A DNA stretch of 64,000 nucleotides from assembly GCF_963678635.1 (NCBI RefSeq), contig NC_087064.1:84001847-84065846 (forward strand), read 5' to 3'. The position numbers and the translations under genes are program-made. Position 1 is the first letter of the stretch; each line of letters opens with the position of its first letter. The notes beneath the pieces were generated by a model. It was not told where the DNA came from. It saw only the letters and a program-made list of their open reading frames with translations, and made no database searches. Positions 47,525 to 59,486 of the stretch are shown here, one piece after another. The stretch comes from Symsagittifera roscoffensis (taxonomy: Eukaryota; Xenacoelomorpha; Acoela; Convolutidae).

Positions 47525-48393
47525 AAAGGATCAGCTACGATTGCACTCCCCAGTTACAGCTTCGAAACCACTGAAGTAATGAAAGATCTGGGCATCCTGA
47601 TAACCGACACGCTCTCTTGAACGCAACACGCAAAAAGAGGACTGAAAAAGCCTTAAGCGCTCTCTTCGTACTCAAAAGGAATCTCTCAAAGGCGAATTTC
47701 CCGACCAGAAAAAATGCATATATCTGTTACGTTGTGCCAATTCTGTGCTACGGTTCAGCTATCTGGAAACCATCACAAGGTGACTTAGGAATCGTAGAAA
47801 GTGTGCAGCGGAAAGCGATCTCGTGGATTTTCATGACAAGCAATAGCCATATCTCCTATAAAGACAAACTCGTGAAACTTAACATCGTTCCTTTGTCTCT
47901 ATACCAAGAGCTTCATGTTGGACTGCTGTTTGCAAAAATACTAGCTGAAAAAGTTGACATCGACTGGAGAAGCCATGTAAGCATCAGTGACGTTGGAAAC
48001 CGAAGAGCTCAAATGACCCGAAATTTCGTCTGCAAACAAATGCGTCTGAAGAAGTGCGCGTCGGATTTCTGGTTTCGGGCATGTCGTCTTGCTAATCTGT
48101 ACAACGAATACTTCAACTTTGACATATTGTTTGACCCAGAATGCAAACACAGACTTCTAGGAATGTACACAAAGTTTTTCAAATCAGACACTACAAAGAA
48201 TCAGACACATGCACTTGGCGCATTTTATGCGAATACAACAACTGTAGAGACCTGAAGAAACTTACACTTATAACTGAAAACTAAACTTTGAGCAATGCAA
48301 TGACTGGGTTTTATGCGAACCCTTGGATTATATTCCTAAATCTTTTGTTATTATTAGTATGATTATTATTATTATTAATATTACTACTTTTTC
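47525..48393 (+). pseudogene. Second, partial copy of the LINE 3' part
   Basis: Repeats 46639-47507 with an offset of 886 bp and very few changes (for example Gly to Glu in ILAGKVD/ILAEKVD). It shares the same frameshift near its start, which suggests tandem duplication of an already broken copy rather than a fresh insertion. It ends with the TTA tail and the 16-bp target site at 48394. Confidence 0.9.
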
Positions 48394-48409
48394 TACGTGA
48401 TTACTATTA

Positions 48410-48850
48410 AAAAAAACGGCTAGAAAACCATAAGTTACCATGTTTTTAGTCACAGTTATATACTAAATTGGATATATATTGGATATATATTGACTCTTTT
48501 CTTTTTTTTTCTAACTACTCATGCTCTTAAATACTAAACAATAATGGAGTTAATTAAATCGTGCAGGGCATTACAGTAGCTGAAATGTGTATCTAAAGAC
48601 TCCAACAGTCTCTGGGTACCGGACCTCTGATTCCATGTCCTCCCGGAGATAACGTAGTTATCTCTACCATTTCGTGGCATGTGAGGGACCTATCTTCCTT
48701 ACGTCCCAATGGACCTGCCTTCCGTCTAGTCTCCTTCAGTAAAGCGCCTTATCGTGTTGTGTTATCACAACACAATATGAGACTTCGTTTTTTTCTTGTT
48801 TTCCTTTGACTGATTTTTGTCTCGTAAATCCGGTTGTCTATTTTTTTTTC
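48410..48850. other. Noncoding spacer left of element 3
   Basis: Contains a 13-bp direct repeat (GGATATATATT, near 48470-48495), a palindrome GATAACGTAGTTATC (near 48648) and a perfect 8-bp stem GTGTTGTG/CACAACAC with a 4-nt loop (near 48754). No gene or recognised element. Confidence 0.5.
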
Positions 48851-49782
48851 TGTAACATCAACCGGAAGTACATATCGACGGAAAATAAAGCTAGGTTCTA
48901 AAACGACTGAATAGCGTCTGAACACAGCTCTACATGCTTTTCACCGTCTCTGCCAAAGCCAGTTCTTTTGGGTGGTCTTTCTAACATCGGGTCGACAAAA
49001 ACGTTACTGTTTCCGGCTTCGGTCAAATCACTCAAATTAACTTAATTATTTGAAATAATAGTGAGCTCATGGCTGGGTCTCAGTATCCCCAGACCACGAG
49101 GTCACTCCTAAAAACAGGGCTACTACTATTTATTATATTACTAATGTTTTTGTTCAGTAGATAAAAATCATCATCTCCATCGAAGATGAATCAACCCTTT
49201 CCCTCAATCCTAGCTTCTCATTCTCTGAAACTGAATCGGGATGTTAGTTAAATTTAACTCAGGACATGACCAGGAGGCTAAAAAATTTTATAAAAAAGTT
49301 TGGGTTCTGGGCCCGAGACCTCTCCGGATTCTGGAATCCGGGGAAATAGTACTCCAATTTCTTTCTGGAAGGCTGGACACGTCGTCCCAACACATTTCCT
49401 CGTTCGTGTGAATTGCTCGGTAACGATTGTAGCGGTACAGTTGTTACAACTCGGAGCGGTTTCTGACAATTTCCAATTATAACTTCAATCTATCGTTATT
49501 TTCTCGTAGTTGTTGTTACTGCAACTATTATTGTTCTGTTTTTTTTTCAGTTTTCTGTCCCAATATGACCTTTTTAACATTTCTCAGATATGTGACGTCA
49601 CAATTCGAATATTTTAAAATTAAGATGTCAGTCATCGCTAGCTCTTCCCGATTTGTTTAATCGTTCAAATAATGTCGTTAATCTGTCAAAACCATCAATC
49701 TTCCAGATTAGCTGCTCTTTTTCTGTTCCATAAAAATTAGAATGCGAAACTGCATTTTTGTACATTCTGGTTAATTGTCACA
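48851..49782 (-). repeat. Element 3 left LTR (932 bp)
   Basis: On the minus strand it starts TGTGACAATT after the purine tract GTCCGGGGAGTA and ends in GTTACA at 48851. It aligns along its whole length with the element 2 LTR, with clear divergence. No matching duplication partner was found at its outer edge (TTC). Confidence 0.9.
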
Positions 49783-50601
49783 TACTCCCCGGACAGCCCG
49801 GTCATTTTCCTCATTGAGTCTTGTAGTCTTCATCGAAATGGCATAGTGTCATTGAACAGATTTTACAAAATGCATAAAGTCACTTTTATCCACGTCATAT
49901 CGACTCACTGCAGAATATAAATGGCATCATTCTACACTGTTATAGCCTTCCAAATTCTTTCACCAATCTGCACTTTCGAGGATATACTTAAGATAAAACA
50001 TATTTTTGGAGTTCCAATGTCTATGTCCCGATTTAAAGCTTTTTCAAGGTCTAAAAGTGTAGGAACGCAGGACAGTCCTGCCAACCCACAAACCAAAATT
50101 ATCCTACTATGCTTCTTCCCTTCGGAAATTTAGTTGTTACTGTCGTGAATATTAAAACTAAGGAACTCGGTGGTTAGAAGGAACAATGAAATAATCTCTT
50201 TCTTCAAGAGATTACCCAAGCCTTTCATGTCACCACAAAGGGATCAGTTGTCCTAGTTGACTAAAAACAATCTTGCAGGCTGGAATATTTTAATATATTC
50301 TCCACTCAAGCCTCTCTAAATAAATAGTAATTTTCTCTAAAGCCAGTAGCTAAAATAGAAATGCAAATTTACAAATGCAGCATATCCAATAATCTTCAAA
50401 ACTCAACTAAATGTTTTCAATTCAAACTTAGTTGCTTTGTTTCGCATTTGAGTTTTTTGTCACATACAAAACAATTCTGACTTATAACATCTTCTTTTTC
50501 GTCGCTTCTTTGTTTCTTCCTTTGTTCGTCGTTATCAACTTCTAAAATTTCTAATTTCTCCTAAATTTTTTTCTTTTTGGTTCCTGCTTTTTGGCCACTT
50601 G
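49783..50601 (-). other. Element 3 3' UTR and polypurine tract, left arm
   Basis: Homologous to 42890-43710. The purine tract lies at 49783-49797. Noncoding. Confidence 0.75.
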
Positions 50602-51651
50602 TCAATGCTCTATCTCCTCCTCCTGCGTCATTGACTCCGCACTTTCAGTCTCTGTGTCTTGCAACGTCGGTAGCTATTCTGACGCTGTTGGAAGCAGTCC
50701 TCCAACACTTCTGCTCTTCTACTCTTTGTTTACAACAAGTTAGAGGATCAACGTTAGATTCTCTCTTTCAGCAGAAGCTGTTGTGGAGGCATAACGTCAC
50801 GATTCTCTCCAAGTCTTCCTTCAACATCTCTTCTTTCTCCCTTCCGTCACGTTCACTAGTCCTAAAAGTTCTCTTCACTGCGGCGGTTGCTGTATTCCGA
50901 TGAGTTACAAAAGCTCGCTTAAAAGCTACTGCTCCAATGTCCAGCTGACACGCACTGTACATTCTGCTGTGCTTTGACATATGCTTCTTAGCCTACTCAT
51001 ACAACCATGCAGTCATGTTGGCTCTAAAACATGGTATCAGTCGTCTTCTGGCCCACAATTTTTCACTTCCATCGGAATGTTCAAGATTTTGCACATTGTC
51101 TCAAAAAGATCTATATCTTTTAGACAATCCAATTCCTGGATCCTTGTCGGCGCCTCCTGTCTATTGTTCTCTTTTACATGAGCTTCCAGCCATCGTATCG
51201 CCATCATAACTTCTACTATCACTATTGTTATGGGCTGTGATGAGTCTGGTAAACCCATGGAGAGCAGCTCTCCAGAGTCCCAGATCAACATCAGATTACT
51301 ACGCTTGGGATACCACCAGGTCTGCAGCAAGCAGTGGCAAGGAAACTCGTCATCTGTCAACATGATGCTCCTCCAATTACGTTTTCCCGAAGCTTCCAGT
51401 AGTGGTTCTACTTCCATCATCACTCGGTGGACTTCATCATTCTCATCTACTGCATTGTAATCCGTGACTGTTGATCCTTTCTGCTTTTCTCTTTCAAAGT
51501 CACTGAAGTTCCCACTGGCGTATCCCATGAACTTCTTTCCCAATATCGATTCTAACTCCTCTTTGGTTCTCTCCGGAACTGCTGAGAATTTTTTGCACAG
51601 TAACAAATAAGAATTTTCTGACATTCTTGCTAGTCTTACGCATTTCAGCAC
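50602..51651 (-). pseudogene. ORF3 C-terminal part, element 3 left arm
   Basis: 51651-51037 is open and encodes CVRLARMSENSYLLL, PLLEASGKRNWRS, PCHCLLQTWWYP and LPDSSQPITIVIV, close to element 2. After a frameshift near 51037, 50980-50768 encodes DIGAVAFKRAFVTHRN. The stop is at about 50602. Relative to element 2 it retains the about 15 residues deleted there. Confidence 0.85.
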
Positions 51652-51699
51652 TTGGTTTGCTCTGATATATGTCTAAAAGTGCTAGCAAGAGCAAACCAA
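51652..51699. repeat. 48-bp palindromic module at left arm junction
   Basis: 12-bp arms TTGGTTTGCTCT/AGAGCAAACCAA flank a 24-nt core. The same module lies in inverse orientation at 59806-59853, with the core matching at 22 of 24 positions. Confidence 0.9.
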
Positions 51700-51847
51700 T
51701 GCGAGTAAACTTGATAGAACCCGTGGAACTAGAACCGATTCAGAGAATAGACGAAATAAGGAGGTTCTCAAACAAGGAACTGAGGCTCACTAGGGAATCC
51801 ATGGGAGCACTGCCGAAATCCAGTTAATACTGTGGACCGATTTCACT
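51700..51847 (+). pseudogene. Inverted piece of ORF3 upstream region
   Basis: Encodes on the plus strand the stretch RVNLIEPVELEPI...MGALPKSS, whose normal place is 52690-52850 on the minus strand. It marks the inner end of the inverted repeat. A third copy is at 59681-59805. Confidence 0.85.
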
Positions 51848-52189
51848 CTGCCGGATGTTCATTTCCGCCTCGATCGGTTCTCTCTATTTTTCAATATACT
51901 TCTGCTCAGTTTGCAACACTCCTGGAAACACTTATACACTGATGGTCGTAACCATCTCATGCTTTTGTTCTAGATTCAATAGTGACCCTAGAGAACCAAA
52001 CATGCTGTAGAATCCCAGTGCAGTCACTAAATTAACCTCGGTTCCTCCATGACAATCTGCAATCAGTTATGTTTCTGTTTTCGCCTTCATCACAATGTTC
52101 CCAAACAATATCGTCAAATGCTTGTGTTGTTTCTCCAGGGTCTTTACGCAATCCAGACCTCCACAGATGTGACGTTCCAGTCCACAGAC
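51848..52189 (-). pseudogene. Degenerate middle of ORF3, element 3
   Basis: Reverse complement similar to 41400-41760 of element 2 with several stops and frameshifts. It links the 653-codon frame upstream to the left arm. Confidence 0.7.
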
Positions 52190-54151
52190 TTATGCTAGAC
52201 AACTACCAGTCTTGAACCAGTCCTCTGGTCCCCAGCCAGGCAACTCTACCTTGTCCTCTCCGTTGCTCTTAGAGGCCGTTTTCATCAAATTATAGATGAC
52301 GTTCAGGTCACGCAAGTTACAGTCTGAGTTCGATTCCCTCTGCATATCTTCTGTCGCTCGTAATATCGAATTGGCGTTGGGACTCGGACACCATGATGAT
52401 TTCATTAGATCCCACACTACCATCAAGCTCGTTCTCAGTAGCTCATCCGAGAATCCCATTCCAAACTCCACTCGGTTGTCCGATTTTGGCACTGAAGGTG
52501 CAATCACCTTTTCTTCCAAGACTAGTCTCAGCTTGGTCTGCTGATTAGTAGCGCTTCTTATCGTGGCAATTCTTGACGTCCAGAATCTTAGCAACACTGC
52601 TTGCTCGTAATCAAAGAAGCAATCGCGTATGTCTTCATTTGTGAAGGGGATGTACGCCATCCCTGTGATTCCGGGTACGTAACCGTATGATTTCTTCCTG
52701 ATCGGTCCACAGTACTCACTGGATTTCGGCAGTGCTCCCATGGATTCCTTAGTGAGCCTCGGCTCCTTGTTTGAGAAACTCCTTATTCCGTTTATTTTCT
52801 TCATCGGTTCTAGTTCCACGGGTTCTTTCATGTTTACTCGCATTGGTTTGCTCTGATATATGTCCAAAAGTGCTAGCAAGAGCAAGGCTTTCGCTCGTTG
52901 ATCGCCTTCTCTTAGCATCTTGACAAAAGTGTTCAATGCTGGCACTGAAATTTGTTCTATCATAAATAGAACGAAACAGAGAGTGTCTCTCCGCTTCGCG
53001 CACGCTACTGCTGCTCCTTCCTGGGTCATCAGATTTCTCACAATAGTCATCACGGACAACTTTTTTCCCTTCAATCTTTTCCTTTCTTCTGAATCATACT
53101 CTCCGCGAGTCAGTCCAATCATGCACCAAGCGAACCTCAATTGTAACTCTGTTCTCACATAGGGTATTGCCATCAGTGCATATATCTTCGGCATGGTTCT
53201 CATCTCTTCTTCGAAGTATCGCAACACTACCGCTCTCCATGGAAGGCTCACCAACGGTTCGATCGTTTCCGAGTGCATTTCAGGCGATACCAGAGATCCG
53301 TATGCTTTCTGCTTCAGGGTGGTGCCTTGCATCATTGTCTCCAAATAACCTTCCATGGCACTTTTGTCTTCCAGAGCAATTAAGTGTCCTCTGATCGAAT
53401 TTCTGTATTCCAACATCTCCATGTATCCACAGGCGGGCTCATCAATCGATACAGTTTCCGACACTCTCAGTCGGTTTAATTCAACTGGGACCAGATGTTC
53501 TACGACGCTTCCCTTTCCGTGATTCATGGGAGACCATTTGAAGTCTTTAACAGTACTCTCCCCACATTGGCTGAGTATCTTCATTTCTAACGTTGCTCCA
53601 GTCAGAGTGCGGTCACTCTTCTTAGTTTTGTAACTGGCTGATTTTATTCCTGCCATGAGAATGGGTGGCATCCTCGCTACGTCAGTCAACATTCTGTCTG
53701 TGCCAGGCAATCGATCATCACCCTGTCCCAAGTCCATAGCTTCTTCGACGCGTTTTCTCTTAGCTGAGTTGACGGCTTTCATCGAGATTTTGGAATCCAC
53801 CTTTGTCTTCGCCGTTTTCCTCAATGTCACCTTGCTGCCCAGTTTCGTTTTCATTCCATTAATTCTGCAAATCACCATTTTCGATCGCATCGTTTCCTTC
53901 CCGGTTGTTGACAAATATACCACTTCTCCTTTGTCTTTTTGCGGCGTCATCTTGACAGGAGATTTTGCCTCACTTTCGTCAGTAGCCGAGTCGATCAATA
54001 ACTCACTCAATCTCCCTTCACACTCGTCGAGTTTGTCAAGGACCTCCCGCATTAGTAGTCGGTTGAGACCTAGTTTCAAAACAGATTGGGTTCGTAGCTC
54101 TGAACTACTGCCCAGACCTTTTCCATGAAGGCCGCTCTGTCCATTCTGCAT
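52190..54151 (-). pseudogene. Post-pol ORF3 central region, element 3 (653 open codons)
   Basis: The longest open frame of element 3. The N-terminal about 200 residues are basic and low in complexity (KMTPQKDKGE, AKRKRVEEAMD). Residues about 240-440 are mostly helical and hydrophobic in alternation, with no recognised motif. The last about 130 residues (RVEFGMGFSDELLRTSLM, PGWGPEDW) match the start of element 2 ORF3. Everything N-terminal of about residue 530 is missing from elements 1 and 2. I do not recognise a family. A globular helical domain is possible. It stops at a TAG just upstream of the degenerate region. Confidence 0.7.
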
Positions 54152-54264
54152 CCCGTCCTACTTTTATGGTATCTATGATGCACCTCCCACTCTTCTTTGG
54201 GCAACGTTCCTAAGTAAGGTACACTGGCAGTGCCTTCTATCCTTCTTCTCCTTGATGATTCCAT

Positions 54265-55400
54265 TTAGAGTTTCTGTTCGGCATTCTTAGAATTGCTCGG
54301 AGAGCTGCTCTCCGGCAAGTTCCGGTTCGTTCCCATGAAAGCCGACGGAGGTTTCAGCGTGGAAGTTCCCTCTTCTGCCGGCTCAGTCGTCGCTTCCAAC
54401 GTGTCTATGCCGTTTTCAAAATCGCTAAATAAATTGAACTCCAGGCTGGAAATCCCTCCTGTCGAAGCATTATCGTCTTCTTTCTCGGCTTGATCGGGAT
54501 CCTGTTGCATAGTTCTTCCAATTGACGGCTTCCTCCCTGCCCATCGTCTCGTCTCGGATTCTTTGTTGAACTCGAGGGACCCTGCTCTTCACTCCTGGTC
54601 CCATCAGGAAATTTGAGAGGAGGAACTGATCTTCCTCCTCTCCATGAACTACTTTGACCTCTTCATGTCCGAAGGTTGCTAGCATGATTCTAGTCTGTAG
54701 GGTTCCTCCCGCCGTTAACTCTGGTTTTACATTCGTCAAGATTAGGGAGGCTTCTGGTAGGTCAGCCTTGCCTCTCATAATCATAGGCGCTAGACTCAGT
54801 TTCGCCCCTTCCTCGTCAAACCTCCCAGGCTTCGGAGTCGCGGCATTGCTCATTCGTCTCCTCGTTGCTTCATCAGTGTAAGTAAACTGCGAATACTGTA
54901 GCACTGTAACGTTTGGGCCAATCAAACACGGATCCATCATTTGAGAGAATTTCGCCTTCTCCTTTCGTTGGTCTCAAAGGCTCCCATCCTAGGGGATTGC
55001 ACTGCGAGACTGCTCCGAGCAGCATCCTTCTTATCAGCTTATCAGAGGGAATTCAGGGGTTTCCTCCGGCAGTTTCTTTTAATCACCCAATCCTTTCGTC
55101 CCTTCTTTCACCTTATGGTACGCAGATATTAGACGAGGAATTCTCATGATCTGGCCATTCGTTTTATCATGCTGCCTTCAGTTCCAGAGCTTTGGGAACA
55201 CCTCGATGTGTCCTCTATCCACTTCCCCCATGCGATCACGGAAGTGATCGTCAAAGTTAATGACCGTCATCTCTGGCTCCGATATCTTTGCAAACAATAT
55301 GTCTTCACTCATGAGCTCTTACAGTACACGCTGCTCACACCAACTCAGCGCGCTTCCGTCCACTGCTGATATGTGGTTCAGGTGCAGCACCGACCTCCTT
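54265..55400 (-). pseudogene. Degenerate ORF2/ORF3 segment, element 3
   Basis: 54940-54470 encodes an open stretch with MIMRGKADLPEASLILTNV, continued after a frame change by 54510-54265 (acidic, STGGISSLEFNLFSDFENG). 54941-55400 has no long frame. No recognisable domain. It is part of the same once-continuous post-pol coding region. Confidence 0.55.
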
Positions 55401-55418
55401 TATGCTTCGACCATAACA

Positions 55419-56276
55419 TCAGGGAACGCAAACGTGACTACAGGTCCATATATGAATCGTCACGAACTCCCTGGCTCCTCTGATCAATGCTAAGGGATCG
55501 GTCCTCATAGCCAAGCTCAGATCAGTTAGTAGAGGCATTCTCCCAACATGACGTCGCACTTCTTTCTCCCTCTGACTCAATTCGTCTTCTCCTGTTCCAA
55601 AGCAATTCTGCTGCAGGAGGTACTGGATAAGAGTATGTCGCAAATCTCTTAAAATGTTCCGTGAATCCGTAGATCGTTTCAGGCCGAACTTCCTCATGTT
55701 CTCTCTCATCTGCTCCGGATAGCGTGCCAAATTCATCAATCCTCCCTAGTTTCCATGCGTTATCGCGATCAATGTTAGAAGTCCATTCAATATTCTGCAC
55801 TACCTCTGTGAGCAGTATCGCTGGTCCTTTCACAAAGTTCTCTGCTCCGAACGTCACGAACAGGGCTGGTAATTCAACGATCGATACTTCTACGACTACT
55901 AGGAGGAATTTTTTTACCAGATTTCGAGAAAGTGAAGGGTAAATTTTCGCCATGAAGGACGCGTCAAAGCCTTCTTCTCCCTTCACATATTCTGTGTCCA
56001 GAAAGCCTCCAGGGTCACTTGGCACACTCTGTTTACGATTTCGGCTGATTTCTCTTCAGCATGTTCGGTCAGGTTTACCTTTTTCACTAAGTAGGCATGG
56101 ATCTTCCTGATCATCACTGGGCCTCGCTCGAAAGCATCCGCGCCCAAGGCTGCTATCCGAGGGGTCAAGTGCAGCCACTTATTAGCCTCTGGTTTCGTTC
56201 TCAAAGACATTGCTTCCAAGTGAGCTCTGGTCTCCTTGGAGATCTTCCTTCTCTCTCCTTCCTCTTTTATCTCCAT
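55419..56276 (-). pseudogene. Post-pol coding segment with hydrophobic FLLVVVEVSIVELPAL stretch
   Basis: Open in three overlapping frames: 56276-55983 (TRAHLEAMSLRTK, RGPVMIRKIHAYL), 56025-55522 (ASFMAKIYPSLSRNLVKKF, then FLLVVVEVSIVELPALFVTF and ENFVKGPAILLTEVV) and 55739-55419. The frames follow each other without large gaps, so this is one decayed coding region. The hydrophobic run is interrupted by Glu and looks like buried beta/alpha structure rather than a membrane span. Function unknown. Confidence 0.6.
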
Positions 56277-56341
56277 TCCTCAGAACCATAAATCGTTTGA
56301 CATCGCCACGATCAGTCTATGATCATCGTCAATTCCTGGCA

Positions 56342-57279
56342 TCAATTTGAGCTGTCGGCTGAAGTTGGACAGTTCAACCCCAGTACCTCGTCTAATACTA
56401 GCATTTGTAATGAATGGTCTTTCAACCCTCGCATCGCATTTGAGATGTCGGACCACACCGCACGTAATTCAGACCAGAGTGGCTTCAGATTCTCCATCTG
56501 TATTCCGCAATTTGGGGCAGTTATGATCAAATCATATTTCCCTTCCGAGAGCAAAGCCACCATCGCGTATACAAATTTTAATCCATTCGGGAGTTGTGCC
56601 TATCCCGGAGACAGTGCAAACAAGGCTCTCGGTGTTATTTTGGTGAAGGCACCTTCTTTCAGAGTGTACACTACTTCACCCATTGACTCGGGGATATCCT
56701 TTATAGCTGGCCACACAGCGTCTTCGGCTGTTGTAGGCTCTCTGAATCTGCTCAGGAAACCCCTACTGTGTAGATAATCGTTCATGCCAGCAAATACAAT
56801 TGTGATTGGGTTCATTTCTGTCTGCCGTTGTACTTCAATTGCCATCGACACAGATTGCATCAGATCCGGGTCGACCGCTGCGAACCTTATAACATTAGGC
56901 CAAAACAGAGACTTGGAGGTATACACGAAATCTGAACTCGCGACAACCATGATTTTTGCATCCCTCATTTCTGCCTTGTCATATGCAGCAAATATATTCT
57001 CATCTTTTTGATCGCCTTCAATCCACCGTATCTCTGAACATCACCTTCTAGGTTTACTTGTTTCGGGTACGCTCTTTCTTTTACGTGACCTGGGGGTGCT
57101 TTTATATGCCTGAACATCTTTACGTGTTGTCCTATTGGTGCCCTTGTCGTCAAGAATCTTCCGGGTCTTTCTTCTCGATTTCCTTCATCGTGATTCAGCT
57201 TCACATCTTGCAATGGTCTCGCATTCACTGAACCCATTGTATTGTTTGAGGGCAGTCCCTCTAAGTCGGCAAATCTCAA
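56342..57279 (-). pseudogene. Post-pol coding segment with possible second SGNH-like domain
   Basis: 56968-56600 encodes KIMVVASSDFVYTSKS, NPITIVFAGMNDYLHSRG and FALSPG. After a stop, 56563-56342 encodes MVALLSEGKYDLIITAPN and LVLDEVLGL. The order (short strand with Ser, then a hydrophobic strand ending in GMND, then helices) resembles blocks I and III of SGNH hydrolases, but the block V His is not seen. 57279-56965 carries an upstream basic stretch. Assignment is tentative. Confidence 0.5.
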
Positions 57280-57425
57280 CGGCTGTAGGGCTCTTGAGGG
57301 TTGTAGAGCTGAAGTTTATGCCAGCGACTGTCAACCAGTCCACGCCTGTTATTGAATACAGTCCGTTGACAGACACTCTCGCTGCATTTAACATCCTCAT
57401 GGCATCTGCTGCAAAGCTCACTGTC

Positions 57426-58647
57426 TCAAGATTCAAACTCATAAGGTCCTCTTTGTATACAAGCCAGGGAGAAGTTATGGGCCCACATCAAAGAGCTCCT
57501 GTCTGGACGTCGCTCCTCTCGGCTGGTACTCGTAGTCTCTGATCTCGCTTCTGATCTCGCGGTGCTGGTCGTCTCTGCAGTCGGATTGATAGGTCCTAAT
57601 CTTCGTCTTGGATGGACGGTTCTTCTTATTGGTGCTTCCCTCAATCGATCTTGTTCATCCGTCCATTGCCCTGGCTCGCTAGAGCTTTGTGGCTTGTAGG
57701 CCTTCACGACTGGGACCGCTCCCAAACGTGTTTCTAAGTTAGGGGGTACAAACGTTGAAATTGTCGGCTCATTCAGGGTTTCTTCCTTCTTCAGCACTCC
57801 CGTGTCAAAGAGCTTGACCTCCATTTCATCCAGTCGCTCTTGGAAGATTCTGTTCAACCAGGCTTGTGCTTCAATGCTATCAAAGTGGATTCCATCGGTG
57901 ATTAATCTGGCCTGATCCATAGCTCTCAGTTCATGCTCAATGTCCATAAGGATCATCCGTCCAGCATTCCGACTCGCCAAGTTACTTATTATATTGTTCC
58001 ACCTGATGACTCCCTCATTATGTCTTCTTCCTGTTGCTGTCAACGTTTTTGTGCTCATGGGTACGGTGCAGACAGTCATTACCGCGCACTTGAATTTACA
58101 CCATTACCGACTCCCATAGTGCCTCATCCTCATCTGAGCCTCTTGATACATTATTCGTCCATATCAGGATCATTATGTTAGGGATCCTCCCTGGATTCAT
58201 CAGCTCCACTATCCGAAATAGCTGGGCTATCGTTGCACCTCCAAAGGCCATCACCGTAGTGATCCAGGAGGTCCTCAAATTCTGGAGCACTCTGACTAAG
58301 CTGTCACCCAGTATCAGATGTGATGTCCCAAGTGGCGGTTGCTGCAGGTTTACTGCTGGGCTCCGAGTGGATCGATTGGAGCAGGCTCGCGAATCAGTGT
58401 CCGGAACTCCCGTGAAGCTATACTTCAACTGGTTTTTCTTCTGCACGTCAATCACTCGTGACACTTTCTTCATCGGTACTTCTCGTGTCTTTCTGTCTGA
58501 AACCTTAGAGCTCTTTGTCGGTAACGCTGTATCACTAACATCCGTTCTCGTCATCTTCTCTTGGGAGAGTTGTACTCTGCCCGTGTCATCTATCGTTCCA
58601 TAGGGTGCAGTCACCCCGGAATCTGGCGCATTCCTATAAGCGACCAA
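57426..58647 (-). pseudogene. ORF2 SGNH-hydrolase-like domain, element 3
   Basis: 58647-58096 encodes VSRVIDVQ, then LILGDSLVRVL (block I Ser), AFGGATIAQL (block II) and IWTNNVSRG (block III, normally GTND, here altered). After a small break, 58079-57426 encodes MTVCTVPMSTKT and ITDGIHFDSIEAQAWLNRIF (block V Asp and His), then a Pro-rich and Arg/Ser-rich tail. It is collinear with the domain in element 1 ORF2. The changed block III and the frame break suggest inactivity in this copy. Confidence 0.75.
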
Positions 58648-59486
58648 TCATCCAGCTGTTTCTATTAATTTTCGCACCGTCTGCTCCACGACTGGGTCAC
58701 CTAGGGTGTCACTCGGGTCTGGGATTGTCACTCGACCAGTTGTAGCTGGGTGTCGCGTCTCCGTCGTTTGACTCAACTGGCAAGGCATCAAAAGTTCCAT
58801 CGGGGAATGCCCACGAGGAATGTTCCTTGCAGGTATCACTTTCTCTACGGCTGTCGTCAACGCCAGCCGCTCCGATTGCTCTTTGTACTCTCGCCTCAAG
58901 CGCTCTATTTCTTCACCCTGCTTCTTGTTACAATCTTCAAACAGTTTCTTCCACATGTCTCTATCTTCTTCTCTACTGAGCATGGTCTTGATAATTTCTT
59001 CCAGCTCCCTTCTGGCCTTCTCCAGTTCTTCTACCGTTCCGTTAAGGTCTTGCATGATTTCGTTCGTCTGAACCTCCTTCTCTACTCTCGCCCTCTTTGT
59101 TCATTTCCTGATGCATCCTCCTCAATCCAGGCCTAGATTTGGTGGGCAAAGGCATCTCACCTGGTTGGTAGGTCCTCGAACTTCCCAATCCAGGTTCGTT
59201 CGCCAAGTCACTTCCTGAGAGAGCCCCGTTTCTCAACCTCACCACTCTCATGTTCGGGCGGTCTAGTACTCCTCTTTCTCTATATGCTGCCATCAATAAG
59301 ATTGCCCCAAGCGGTTAACATGCCCCGAGATGTTTATTAAGGCGCCAAGCAACATGACTACCTCTGGGTCCTACAGAGCAAAGTCTAGATCCATCAGTCG
59401 ACGGTAGATCGCATCTATCATCGGCTACACATATGCCTATGTCAGTTCCATCAATTCGTTCAAGTTAAAGTTGTACATGTTCTTTC
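58648..59486 (-). pseudogene. ORF2 N-terminal part, element 3
   Basis: The start ATG lies near 59486 (NFNLNELM, matching element 2 NFNLDELM). In-frame stops at several points between 59450 and 59300, then frames 59296-59042 and 59055-58648, encode the GSDLANEPGLGSS stretch and the charged coiled coil (RDMWKKLFEDCNKKQGEEI). It closely follows 39945-41000 of element 2. Confidence 0.85.

Noticed and set aside
48595-48790. Possible SINE in the spacer left of element 3
   Set aside because: Has small palindromes but no convincing A and B boxes, tail or flanking duplication.
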